A stretch of 38,397 nt of DNA from JAGORY01 sp964517585 (GTDB lineage: Bacteria; Patescibacteriota; Gracilibacteria; Peribacterales; Peribacteraceae): assembly GCA_964517585.1 (NCBI GenBank), contig CAZFCB010000007.1:1-38397 (forward strand). Direction: 5' to 3'. The translations under genes and the position numbers were made by a program. The notes under the pieces are model-generated. The model made no database searches, was not told the origin of the DNA, and was given only the letters and a program-made list of their open reading frames with translations. Below are positions 6,853 through 16,008 of the stretch, piece after piece; position 1 is the stretch's first letter; the number at the start of each line of letters is the position of its first letter.

Positions 6853-8667
6853 CTATCGTTTTAAAACAGCTAAAAACGCATCCTGACTAAGCGTCACACG
6901 TCCCATCTGCTTCATACGTTTCTTGCCTTTCTTCTGCTTATCCAGAAGTTTATTTTTTCGCGTCACGTCACCACCGTACAGGTAACCAGTGACGTCCTTA
7001 CGGAGCGCTGAAATATCTTCACGAGCAATGATCTTCCCTCCGATGGCCGCTTGAATGGAAATTTGGAACTGTGCCTTTGGAATGACTTCCTTAAGCTGAC
7101 GACAAATTTTTTCACCAACGTCCCGCGCCTCCGAACGATGAATGATGACCGATAGCGCATCTGCAGGATCACCGAGAAGGAGAATATTCATCTTCACAAG
7201 ATCATCAGGACGGTACCCAAGATGTTCATAACTCAGTGACGCATACCCAGACGATGAAGACTTCAATTTATCAAAGAAGTCGAGAACGATGCTCGCAAGC
7301 GGTACCTCGAAATGCATGAGGGCTCTGTCATCATCGATGTACTCAAGGCTGAGATAGATACCGCGCCTGTCTTGCACAAGCTGCATGACCGACCCTACAT
7401 CTTGCCTGCGGCAGACAACTTCTAGTCGTACCCATGGTTCACGAACTTCTTCGATATACGTCGGATCCGGTAGCTCTGCTGGGTTACTGATGAGAGCAAT
7501 CGTCGGGTCATCAATTTTCAAAAGGCTTGCTCTCACAACAGATGCAGGACGAGCGGCTTTGAGTGAGACTTCGTAGAGAACGCTCGGAGCAGTGATGACG
7601 AGATCGCAGTCATATTCACGCTCAAGGCGCTCCTGAATAATGTCCATGTGCAGAAGGCCGAGAAACCCGCACCGAAAGCCGTTGCCGAGCGCAGTATTAT
7701 GCTCATAACTAATCTCAACCGCGGCATCGTTCATCGAAAGTTTTTCGAGTGAATCACGAAGCCTCGGGTAGTCATCAGCTTGTGATGGGTAGAGTCCAGC
7801 AAACACCATAGGCTGTACTTTTTTATAACCCGGTAACTGCTCCGCTGTGATGGACGAAGCGATCGTATCACCGACTCTAGCCTCAGCGACGTTTTTGAGA
7901 CCAGTCACGATGTAGCCAATTTGCCCTGCAACGAGCGAGGAATCCGAGATGTACTTCGGCGAAAAATATCCGACATCCTGCACTTCAAAATCCACTTTCG
8001 AACCAAGAAGCCGTACCTTCATCCCCTTCTTAAAGACGCCATCGATGACTCTGACGTACGCTACAGCGCCGCGATAATCATCCATGACGGCATCAAAAAT
8101 AAGCGCGCGGCTATCAGTGCGTGAGGCATCGATCGTGGGAGCCGGAATACGATCTATAACTGCCTGCATAACGGCATCCACACCCGTACCGTCCTTTGCG
8201 GAAATCTTGAGAATGTCATCTTTGGAACATCCGAGCATTTTGACGACTTCATTACTCACACGTTCCGGATCTGCAGCTGGCAAATCAATTTTGTTGAGGA
8301 CAGGAATGATCTTCAAATTATGCTCCATTGCCATATACAGAACTGCAAGTGTTTGTGCCTGAATACCTTGCGACGCATCAATAAGCAGGACAGCTCCTTC
8401 ACAGGCAGCGAGTGATCGACTGACTTCGTAACGAAAATCTGTATGCCCCGGCGTATCGATGAGGTTCAGTTCCGTTCCCTTGTATGTCATGCGGACAGGT
8501 GTGAGCTTGATCGTAATTCCTCGTTCACGCTCAAGGTCCATAGAGTCCAAGTGCTGTTCTTTCAGCTCCCGAAGCTGCAAGGTACTCGTCATTTGCATCA
8601 TACGGTCACTAAGAGTCGATTTCCCATGATCGATGTGCGCAATAATACAAAAGTTGCGGCGGTTCAT
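6853..8667 (-). CDS. lepA: Elongation factor 4 (LepA)
   Basis: The 604-residue length is standard for LepA. The GTPase motifs are intact: AHIDHGKS (G1), RGITI (G2), DTPGH (G3), NKID (G4) and SAK (G5). The LepA-specific C-terminal part follows (RCGFLGLLHMDIIQERLERE, LSYEHLGYRPDDLVKM, GRVTLSQDAFLAVL). LepA is a ribosome-associated translational GTPase linked to back-translocation and initiation quality. I chose the ATG at 8667 because homologous sequence begins MNRRNFCIIAHIDHGK there. The ORF could extend 9 codons further. A second, truncated copy of the same first 16 codons lies upstream (8664-8762), and its TGA overlaps this ATG. LepA translation may therefore depend on coupling to that short ORF. 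Confidence 0.95.
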   Translation of the reverse strand: MNRRNFCIIAHIDHGKSTLSDRMMQMTSTLQLRELKEQHLDSMDLERERGITIKLTPVRMTYKGTELNLIDTPGHTDFRYEVSRSLAACEGAVLLIDASQGIQAQTLAVLYMAMEHNLKIIPVLNKIDLPAADPERVSNEVVKMLGCSKDDILKISAKDGTGVDAVMQAVIDRIPAPTIDASRTDSRALIFDAVMDDYRGAVAYVRVIDGVFKKGMKVRLLGSKVDFEVQDVGYFSPKYISDSSLVAGQIGYIVTGLKNVAEARVGDTIASSITAEQLPGYKKVQPMVFAGLYPSQADDYPRLRDSLEKLSMNDAAVEISYEHNTALGNGFRCGFLGLLHMDIIQERLEREYDCDLVITAPSVLYEVSLKAARPASVVRASLLKIDDPTIALISNPAELPDPTYIEEVREPWVRLEVVCRRQDVGSVMQLVQDRRGIYLSLEYIDDDRALMHFEVPLASIVLDFFDKLKSSSSGYASLSYEHLGYRPDDLVKMNILLLGDPADALSVIIHRSEARDVGEKICRQLKEVIPKAQFQISIQAAIGGKIIAREDISALRKDVTGYLYGGDVTRKNKLLDKQKKGKKRMKQMGRVTLSQDAFLAVLKR

Positions 8668-8762
8668 AGGGCAATAAGAATGTGGACTTGCCATGGCGTT
8701 CGCGAACGCCGTGGCTTGCCGTGGTCAATATGCGCGATGATGCAGAAGTTCCGCCGGTTCAT
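8664..8762 (-). pseudogene. Truncated duplicate of the lepA start (32-codon upstream ORF)
   Basis: Reading on the minus strand from the ATG at 8762, the first 16 codons encode MNRRNFCIIAHIDHGK. This is identical at the protein level to the lepA start, but many codons differ synonymously (for example CGG CGG against CGC CGC, and TGC ATC ATC against TGT ATT ATT). The frame then runs into unrelated residues (PRRSRTPWQV...) and ends in a TGA that overlaps the lepA ATG as ATGA. A -10-like TAGGAT lies 9 nt upstream of this ATG, as at other genes in the window. The duplicated start therefore sits where transcription begins. It could be a gene remnant, a coupling leader or an assembly chimera. Confidence 0.7.
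8690..8715. repeat. 26-bp palindrome inside the lepA leader
   Basis: The centre GGCGTTCGCGAACGCC at 8695-8710 is a perfect 16-bp palindrome. Flanking GCCAT and GTGGC extend it to 26 bp with one T-G mismatch. It sits between the two copies of the lepA start. It shares the 11-mer CGTGGCTTGCC (8710-8720) with the tandem repeat next to tRNA-Pro. Confidence 0.8.
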
Positions 8763-8771
8763 AGCGAAGGC

Positions 8772-8777
8772 ATCCTA
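8772..8777 (-). promoter_or_regulatory. -10 element upstream of the lepA leader ORF
   Basis: On the minus strand TAGGAT ends 9 nt before the ATG at 8762. This is the same spacing seen at many starts in this window. No convincing -35 is present. Confidence 0.35.
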
Positions 8778-8809
8778 AGGTTTTCGACCCCAAAAGGCTA
8801 GAACAACGA

Positions 8810-11800
8810 CTAACGATCAAGAGACGGAGCACTACTTCGAATCTGAGCCACAGGATCAGAAATAACAAAAATACGTTTTAGTAACAGGCCAGCTCGCAAA
8901 GAATCAAACCCATCATTTTGTACCCACGAACTCATAAAATCCAACATTTTCGAATCTTCTATCGCAATACTTTTCGAAAGCTTTTGAAAATCAGATAACG
9001 GCTTTCCATCGAGAGATCCATCAACAACACGAAGATTTTTCTCACGCTTCATCCGGTCAATATTTTGACGAAAATAATTCATCGTACCTCGAGAGCTTTC
9101 TGTGCGACGCTGCTGGTCGCTCACACTCCTAAAAAGTGGATCGGCAGAAGTATCCGAACTCAATTTATCCAATGGATTCTCGACACTGGCATTTTGATCG
9201 GAGGATGAATACCGAATATAGTTTTCATATGTACTCACGACCCTATCAGGTCGATCAGGATCGTACACAAAGCCTGGCAGTGTCTTTTCTGCATCACGTA
9301 GCCATGACTGATCACCCCTGAGAATGAAAGCGCTGTCCACAGGGCGACTGACGAAAGTTTGGATCTCTGTAAATTTCTTCTCATCAATGAGAGTCGGATA
9401 TCCCTTTTCTTTCCAGGCTGAAAGCATTGCTACATTTGGCTCAGCGGAAACAGGAAAATATATATTCGTTCTACGCCAACGATCAAAATAACGATTATAG
9501 AATGCATTATGCTTGCTACATTTTTGATACAGGTCGAAGTCATCTGATGAAAAACTTTCCACAGCTTTTTTCAGATCAGTGTCCGTTTGATATGCACTAA
9601 TATCGGACATGACGCGATTCATGGCATCAAGTTTTGCTACTGTAGGCCGAATATTTTCACGGAGTTCTTCATCAGTTTTCCACTGTTCCATATCAGCAAA
9701 ACTAAACAGCAGGTCAGGATTTTCCTCAGAATATTTTTTTAGCGTATCTTCTGTTTCTTTCGAATACTTAGGCTCAACGTAAGTTTGAAGAAAGCTCTTT
9801 AGAGGCATCATCTGACTGCCGACTGGAAATTCGTATCCCATAGCCGCTGCCTCTGTCGCAGAAACAACATCAGTTGCAGCCTGTGTCTGTTCTGTATGGT
9901 TTCTCACAAGTTTCTCCGCAAGAGTCAGACCACTTCTGCTGAGAGTTTTAGGATGAACATTGAACACAAAATTCTCTGATTTATTTTCATCCACAAACTG
10001 ATCATACTGATCTAGTAGATATACTTTATAGTCGCCGTCATATCGTGAGTCAGATTCGATAGAAGAAATTGCCTGTCGATAACGCTCCTCACGCAAATGA
10101 TGAACATAGAAAAGCATGGCTCGTCTTCCAGCTTGATCCAAAAGCTCTGAATCTCGCTGAACGCCAATTGCTTCAGCATCCATCTGTGACGGATTTGGAA
10201 GTGAAAGACTGCCAATTCCCTGTATGTCAGGATTTGTGACGTAACCAAAGAGTCCACTGACGCCAACGAACCCTGGCTGAGCACTTGATTGAAGCTGCAA
10301 GGTAATGAGTGGTCGAACAATTCTTTCATAGTCCCCTCCTGGCCTCAGGAACTCGCTGTCCTCCATAAGAAGTGACTGAACATCACCATGGTCAGGAAGT
10401 TCCCCAACAAGATCTGGATGCTCAGAAGCAAATGTGCGATACGCAAGTGCCTGCATAGATTTTTCTTTGATCTTCTGTTTATCAGCTTGACGCTCATCTG
10501 CATTGTGGAAATTTTGAACACTTCGGGCACTCTGATACAGAGGGCCTGTTAATGGATTGAACGTAAGTCCAGCCTCAGTCCAACTGCGAGGAGCAATTTC
10601 TGAGGTCATAACACCAGAGTTCTCTCGAACCACTTCTTCAGTGTTCTTGCCGACAAGCCCTTCGGGTCCGAGCATTGCGAGAAGCCATGTTGGAGATTTC
10701 TTCAAGAATTCAGTACGACGATACTGATCGATGGAACCCTCCACGACACTAATGCCCACGTGAGCTGTGATGATGACTCCTGCCACAACGAGTCCAGCAG
10801 CAACCCCCGGAGGGCCGGCAGAACCACTGAGTACAACAATGCTTGTGGCGGTCGTACCGACAAGTGCTGTCGCATCCACTGCTGTTCGGGCCCACTGAGC
10901 CTCAACTTCAGCTGCGGACACATCTTTAATTTCAGTAACGTCAATTTCGCATCCTGGTCCTTTGTATGTTTTTCCAACTTTCGTCATGAGCTTTTGCTCA
11001 ACCATTTTGTCAAGCGATCCAATCATCGATTTGATCTGTTCTGCATGACGTTCTTTTGCTTGTACAAGTTCATAAATATCATATCCAACCATACCAGCTT
11101 CTACGAGTGGCCCAACAACGAGTGCAGTCGCCTCTAGGCCACCAAGTGCACGAGGTCCAATACGACGTAATTGAGCTAGATCATCTATATATTTTACACA
11201 CTCAGCAGCTTGGAAAGTACGCGAAGCTGTCAGTTTCGACATCGCTAATCCAAGTCGAGAAGCGTCATCAGTATTCATGACAACAGCTTTCACAAGGGTA
11301 GTGTCGGTTAGTGCTTCTTGAGCACCTTCGCCAATGGCTGTAAGGTACTTCACTGCTCGTGCAGCACCTTGCTTTCCTCCGAGAGTAAACGCTTCATCAA
11401 GAAATTGAAGTCCACGAGGGCTACTCGCAATTCTTGCAAGTGTCTCAGAAGATTCCGTAAAACCCATTTGTACTAATCGCGATAAGACCTCCGGCGCTAC
11501 TTTACTCGCTACGGCTTGAGCCTTAGCAATAGCCTCTGCAACGTTACCGGCAATACCACTACGAGCGAGAAGGTTCGCTGATTGCGAAACTTTCACAGCG
11601 TCATTAGGATGCACCAGACCCATTGCCTGTCTGAGAAGTTTCATTTTACCTGGCAATCCGTCTGTGATGTGAGCACGCCAAATGAGTTCTGCCGCTTCAT
11701 CAGATAATAGTACAGAATCCCCAAGCAAACCCTTTGCCGCATTGATCCGAAGTACTCTGTCGGCTCTAAGGAGTTCCCCTAGTTTAACCTGAGCCTGAGC

Positions 11801-14800
11801 CAGATCTGCAGCGCGAGCAAGTCTTGCAGCGTCGTCTTGGAGTGAAGATATTTCGTTGATGATGGCCTGCGTTGCGTTCATTGCTTTCTGATTTTCAACG
11901 ATCTCAGCCATAACGCGTCCCCCTGTTTCAGTTGCAGCAAATTCTGCCACCTGAGCAAGCGTTGCAGTACGTCTTGCTACTGCGGCAGGTACCGCATTTG
12001 CCTTCGCAAGTTGTTCCTCGAGTACGAGAGAACGTGCCATAAGACGTGCGATCTCGTCCTGCTTACTAGCGAGTTCCTTTGCAGCATTGCGGCCTGCTTT
12101 CTGTAGCTGTGCAACTTCATCTTCGAGTTCGGTAATGCGAGAAGCATTTTTTGCGAGTTCGTCGACGTGATTGGTGACGAGTGCTTCTGCTTCTGAAAGA
12201 GAGGTTCGTAAATTACTCAATTCAGTTCTGGTTTGAATTCCATCACCGATACGTCCAACTGTACCGCCAGTCGTAAGCAAGTCGATTGCACGAAGTTGAC
12301 CATTGACGACTCTTGCAGGAATGTTAGAAACACCTCGCAAGACTCTATACACACCCCTCTGATTGTTCTGCATAAGATATCGAACTCCAGGATAACCCCT
12401 AAGACCACCTCTGTTACCCAAGCTCCACCAGATTGGAGCAGTGGAAAGCTCAAATCCTAGTGCATATTTCCACCAAGCACCGTTGAGATTATCAAGTTGG
12501 TGCGTCGTAGATACTGCAAGGCCGACACTGTCGTGGAGATCTTTCTGAAGATCTTTCATAGCTATCATGAACTCGGGCACGTGCACCTCGCGGAAGGTGC
12601 CGAGGACAAAAAGATTCGCTCCAATGAGTTTTAGTTTGCATTCATTAAGCTTTGCTTCGGCATTCCTTTTCTCCTGTTCGCTTCCTTTTTTTTCAGCATC
12701 TGCAACTTTCTTGTCTGCGCCACGGTATTCTTCAAGAATGAGCGTAATGTAACCGTCCATATCTGTGGTTGCATGTTCCGGTGGATAGATCGGATCTCCA
12801 CGAGTAAGTGAGAGATTCTCTGATGGCACACCAGCCTGCAGAATCTGGAGATGTGCCATATCCTTACGCATCGAATCTAGAACAGGTTTATGCTCAGCCA
12901 GAAACGCAGAATATATATTACGGACTGTTTTTACACGCTCCTGCATTTTCTGAAGTTCAAGTTGAATCTCCTTAATTTTTACCTGTTCACCAACATCAGC
13001 AATACCTAGCAATTTGTCGAGACCTACCTTGCTTGGAAGATACCAGGTGATATACATGGCCCATGCATCGACACTCGTCAGTATGTTGCCAAGTTGCGCC
13101 TTCATTTCGTCCCCAAAGCCACTACCGTCTTCACGAAACATATTGAGGAAATCAAGCATCCCAGGATTACCATCGGCCAGTCCTTCTATTTCCCCGGCAA
13201 GATCTGAAGTGCGAGCGGCATACGTCTGCCATTCACGCGATAGACTTGCCTCTAGTTCAGGGGAAAGCGGCCGATACGCTTCAAATTTACCGCGTTGCCC
13301 ATCACCGGTATATGGTCGAGTTGCCGGTCCAAAATGTCGCCGTGCTAGAAGGAGTGAAAGTGCTTTCGTGGTAAAATTCATTCGTCCTTGAACACGTTCA
13401 AGTTCGGCATTCGTATTATCTCGGAACAGTGCCCAGTTTTGTATGAATCCGTCTGGACTTTCCATCATCCGCGGCAGCACTGCTTCTGTTTTGAGACGAA
13501 TTACATCTGCATTAAGTCCATGAGCAGTGACAATCTCTTTCTTTGATCCATCAAAGTTCTCGTGAGTCATCGTAGTCTTCAGTGTCTCGCGGATTTGCCA
13601 ACTAAGGTGATCAGCATAGACCGTAATCTGCTCTACTGTCGGATTGCCACTTAGTATGGGCTTTGCAGCTTCTAAAAAATCTTTGTAATGTTTTTGTTCT
13701 GCTTCTAATTCTTTCCTCTTGAGTGGTGAGAGTACATTATTCTCAAGTGTTGCAGCGATCTCTATTGAGCGTTTCCTAACATCGATGAGAATAGTAGGTG
13801 CATCTTTAGCAAGATCAGCGCGAATGTCCTGCATCCACTGTGGAAGCGCAGAACGTACGTCATTCACATTTCCCTCAAAGTAAATACTTTTCAACTGTGT
13901 ATCAAGATTGGTGAAATAAGGTTGAATGTCAGGTACACCTTGTGTTTCACTCTTCACCCCAAAAACGAGTGCCTCCATCGAAAGCTCAGTAACGACTTCC
14001 GGAATAATTGTCATAATTTCCTTCAATGCTGGATCGTCCTTAAATTCGGGACGAACCGAAATCTGCTGAAGAGAGGACTTTGCAAACCCCGGGTTCTTGC
14101 GGATAAAATCACGCAAAAAAGTCGCAATCGTATCCTCCTTTTGCATGCCCGAGAAAAGCCTCATTAAAAGAGCACTTGTATGCTGTTTAATTGGGAGCTC
14201 TATCACTGTAAGCATTGCGTAAAGTTTTTTCTGAGCCTCCGGTATTCGAACGAGAAGTTTGTCGATGGTTGAAATTCTCTGTTTCAGCTGGGCAATGACC
14301 GATGGCGTTTTCTCTGTCTGAAGTTTGCTCTCAAGAATGCCCTTACTCTCAGCAAGCACCGTAAGCGGATCTCCACCCAATTCATTTGTAAGAAACTCAT
14401 ACTCATCGCCAAAACGTGCTGCTGCCTGAAGCACATCTTCCTGAAGGAGCTCCTCGTACTGAATCAGTGTGACAATGCGGTCGACGTTGGCAATATGCGG
14501 TTCTAGTTCCTGTGCTAGAGTACGATACTCAGCAGGCCGTACAGCATACGTTACTCCTTCGACTACCTTATCAACCTCTGCACGACCACGAACAGCGTCT
14601 ATTCTGGCATGAAGCTGTGCAAGCTCTACTGCCTGTTGTCCTACGACCCCCTCTTTCTCACCTCCTTTGACAAATGACTCCATAATCTTTCTGGCAAGAT
14701 CATCATGGAGTGGCATGAGTTCTCGCGTACTCGTAAGATGATCCTTTTTCTGTGGGACACTTCTCCCGGGAATGCCCTGTCGCTCGGCCATTGTCTGGTT

Positions 14801-14905
14801 TTCTCCAAGGCTCAACATCTTCATCAGTCTCCGGGCACGAGCAGAGATCCCTGCGGGTGACGCGTCTTCCTTCGTTACCTCGATGGAACGGAGTATTTCG
14901 GCCAT
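8810..14905 (-). CDS. Giant 2031-residue protein of unknown function with coiled coil and membrane segments
   Basis: I do not recognise this family. The protein has no N-terminal signal peptide. The first 800 or so residues look all-alpha with many charged heptad-like stretches. A tryptophan-rich hydrophobic patch occurs near residue 825. A clear coiled coil covers about residues 905-1010 (ITELEDEVAQLQKAG and following). Hydrophobic, glycine-rich segments at about 1255-1280 and 1343-1387 (including GPPGVAAGLVVAGVIITAHV) could insert into the membrane. The C-terminal 600 residues are charged and soluble-looking. A cytoplasmic protein tethered to the membrane is the simplest reading. It follows the single-TM gene at 14939 by 33 bp on the same strand and probably works with it. 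The coding frame is intact throughout. Confidence 0.75.
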   Translation of the reverse strand: MAEILRSIEVTKEDASPAGISARARRLMKMLSLGENQTMAERQGIPGRSVPQKKDHLTSTRELMPLHDDLARKIMESFVKGGEKEGVVGQQAVELAQLHARIDAVRGRAEVDKVVEGVTYAVRPAEYRTLAQELEPHIANVDRIVTLIQYEELLQEDVLQAAARFGDEYEFLTNELGGDPLTVLAESKGILESKLQTEKTPSVIAQLKQRISTIDKLLVRIPEAQKKLYAMLTVIELPIKQHTSALLMRLFSGMQKEDTIATFLRDFIRKNPGFAKSSLQQISVRPEFKDDPALKEIMTIIPEVVTELSMEALVFGVKSETQGVPDIQPYFTNLDTQLKSIYFEGNVNDVRSALPQWMQDIRADLAKDAPTILIDVRKRSIEIAATLENNVLSPLKRKELEAEQKHYKDFLEAAKPILSGNPTVEQITVYADHLSWQIRETLKTTMTHENFDGSKKEIVTAHGLNADVIRLKTEAVLPRMMESPDGFIQNWALFRDNTNAELERVQGRMNFTTKALSLLLARRHFGPATRPYTGDGQRGKFEAYRPLSPELEASLSREWQTYAARTSDLAGEIEGLADGNPGMLDFLNMFREDGSGFGDEMKAQLGNILTSVDAWAMYITWYLPSKVGLDKLLGIADVGEQVKIKEIQLELQKMQERVKTVRNIYSAFLAEHKPVLDSMRKDMAHLQILQAGVPSENLSLTRGDPIYPPEHATTDMDGYITLILEEYRGADKKVADAEKKGSEQEKRNAEAKLNECKLKLIGANLFVLGTFREVHVPEFMIAMKDLQKDLHDSVGLAVSTTHQLDNLNGAWWKYALGFELSTAPIWWSLGNRGGLRGYPGVRYLMQNNQRGVYRVLRGVSNIPARVVNGQLRAIDLLTTGGTVGRIGDGIQTRTELSNLRTSLSEAEALVTNHVDELAKNASRITELEDEVAQLQKAGRNAAKELASKQDEIARLMARSLVLEEQLAKANAVPAAVARRTATLAQVAEFAATETGGRVMAEIVENQKAMNATQAIINEISSLQDDAARLARAADLAQAQVKLGELLRADRVLRINAAKGLLGDSVLLSDEAAELIWRAHITDGLPGKMKLLRQAMGLVHPNDAVKVSQSANLLARSGIAGNVAEAIAKAQAVASKVAPEVLSRLVQMGFTESSETLARIASSPRGLQFLDEAFTLGGKQGAARAVKYLTAIGEGAQEALTDTTLVKAVVMNTDDASRLGLAMSKLTASRTFQAAECVKYIDDLAQLRRIGPRALGGLEATALVVGPLVEAGMVGYDIYELVQAKERHAEQIKSMIGSLDKMVEQKLMTKVGKTYKGPGCEIDVTEIKDVSAAEVEAQWARTAVDATALVGTTATSIVVLSGSAGPPGVAAGLVVAGVIITAHVGISVVEGSIDQYRRTEFLKKSPTWLLAMLGPEGLVGKNTEEVVRENSGVMTSEIAPRSWTEAGLTFNPLTGPLYQSARSVQNFHNADERQADKQKIKEKSMQALAYRTFASEHPDLVGELPDHGDVQSLLMEDSEFLRPGGDYERIVRPLITLQLQSSAQPGFVGVSGLFGYVTNPDIQGIGSLSLPNPSQMDAEAIGVQRDSELLDQAGRRAMLFYVHHLREERYRQAISSIESDSRYDGDYKVYLLDQYDQFVDENKSENFVFNVHPKTLSRSGLTLAEKLVRNHTEQTQAATDVVSATEAAAMGYEFPVGSQMMPLKSFLQTYVEPKYSKETEDTLKKYSEENPDLLFSFADMEQWKTDEELRENIRPTVAKLDAMNRVMSDISAYQTDTDLKKAVESFSSDDFDLYQKCSKHNAFYNRYFDRWRRTNIYFPVSAEPNVAMLSAWKEKGYPTLIDEKKFTEIQTFVSRPVDSAFILRGDQSWLRDAEKTLPGFVYDPDRPDRVVSTYENYIRYSSSDQNASVENPLDKLSSDTSADPLFRSVSDQQRRTESSRGTMNYFRQNIDRMKREKNLRVVDGSLDGKPLSDFQKLSKSIAIEDSKMLDFMSSWVQNDGFDSLRAGLLLKRIFVISDPVAQIRSSAPSLDR

Positions 14906-14938
14906 GAATTTATTTGTATGGATATGGTGAGAATTCGT

Positions 14939-15556
14939 TTAGTTACTCATTGTCGGAAGTGAGGGGTCAAGCATATCGAATCCTGCTGATGCAGCAGCAG
15001 AAGGAATTGGTGCTGCCAGACCCTCAGGAACTGAGGAGGCTGCAGAACCAATGCCTTTAAGTGTATGAGCCTGTTCTAGGCCACCAACTGCTTCTGATAC
15101 TTTTCCTATCTCCTTTGCAGCTGCGAGGCCACGCGTCGTCCAAACACCCTGAGCCATTGAAACGATCTGCGGCCACATGTAATAGCCTCCGGCGACGAGA
15201 AGTGCGAGTAGCGTCAATTTCCAATGTTTTACCGGAAAATACGCAGTGGTTTTTAGCTTGCTAATTGCCCAGCGTCCCCACGTTTGCTTCTCGACTTTCG
15301 ACTGGAAATCGTGACCGGCGCTACGCATCTGAATCCGATCAACAAGCGCGTCGAATTGGCCAGGCAGGTTTACACCGAATGTCTGCTGTAAACTCTCGTT
15401 TTCGAGTACGTCAGTCCTGAGCTTTCTGAGCTTTCTCCTACTGCTCGCGATTTCAACTATTTTCTTTTCGATATCTGCAGCCTCGGCACCAGGGATGATA
15501 CCGGTCAGGTTTTCAGCTCCCATCTGCATTGATGCAACTTGTTCGCGTGCACTCAT
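14939..15556 (-). CDS. Single-pass membrane protein of unknown function
   Basis: The protein has 205 residues and no recognised family. Residues 1-100 are charged and helical. One hydrophobic segment at about 111-130 (KLTLLALLVAGGYYMW) would span the membrane. The remaining 70 residues are Ala/Ser/Pro-rich. There is no cleavable signal peptide, so the N-terminus is probably cytoplasmic. Its start overlaps the stop of the upstream gene as ATGA (15553-15556), which implies translational coupling, and the giant gene follows after 33 bp. The three genes at 15972, 15556 and 14905 look like one unit. A role as membrane anchor for the giant protein is an inference from this arrangement. Confidence 0.65.
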   Translation of the reverse strand: MSAREQVASMQMGAENLTGIIPGAEAADIEKKIVEIASSRRKLRKLRTDVLENESLQQTFGVNLPGQFDALVDRIQMRSAGHDFQSKVEKQTWGRWAISKLKTTAYFPVKHWKLTLLALLVAGGYYMWPQIVSMAQGVWTTRGLAAAKEIGKVSEAVGGLEQAHTLKGIGSAASSVPEGLAAPIPSAAASAGFDMLDPSLPTMSN

Positions 15557-15972
15557 GGCTCTTGGGGTGAATAGTGGTACAAAGATTCAAGCATTGCGTG
15601 CCGAAGCGACGATAGAGCCGCGACAAGTTCAAGGTCACCTACCGATGCAAGAAGGTCGGCGATGACAATTCCAATGAAATTTGGCCCTACGGCGAATAAT
15701 AGTTGTGTTAGTTCCGCATCCCCGATTTTCTTCAAATCAAGTGTTTCTGCGAGCGCGGAAAATTCTTCGTCGGTTTTGGCCTTCTTCGCTGCATCGCGGA
15801 AACGGATGATGTCGGGATCAGTCGGTTTGAAAAGATCAAACCGGATGGCGATTCGCTGAGGAGTGTCTTGAAATGTAAGAGTTTCGATTTCTACAGTGAA
15901 ATCTGCACGACTTTCAGCGGGAAGCCTATCGAAAGACTTTTGTTCCTCCCCCGTAAGATAAAGCGTTTGCAT
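15553..15972 (-). CDS. Small hypothetical acidic protein
   Basis: The protein has 139 residues, no signal or membrane segment, and no recognised family. It starts MQTLYLTGEEQKSFDRLP and is followed by a beta-rich then alpha-helical region. The ATG at 15972 is preferred over the upstream in-frame ATG at 16008, because TGGTATACT (extended -10) ends 8 nt before it and a TTGAGA -35 lies 16 nt further up. Its TGA overlaps the ATG of the next gene, a sign of translational coupling. It is the first gene of a likely three-gene unit with the single-TM protein and the giant protein. Confidence 0.6.
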   Translation of the reverse strand: MQTLYLTGEEQKSFDRLPAESRADFTVEIETLTFQDTPQRIAIRFDLFKPTDPDIIRFRDAAKKAKTDEEFSALAETLDLKKIGDAELTQLLFAVGPNFIGIVIADLLASVGDLELVAALSSLRHAMLESLYHYSPQEP

Positions 15973-15980
15973 ATCAGAAT

Positions 15981-16008
15981 AGTATACCAGAAATAAGGGT
16001 TTTCTCAA
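15981..16008 (-). promoter_or_regulatory. Promoter of the 15972 gene unit (TTGAGA-N16-TATACT)
   Basis: On the minus strand TTGAGA (16003-16008) and TATACT (15981-15986) are 16 nt apart. The -10 is preceded by TGG (extended form) and ends 8 nt before the ATG at 15972. The -35 overlaps the last codons of the pyruvyl transferase gene. Confidence 0.7.
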
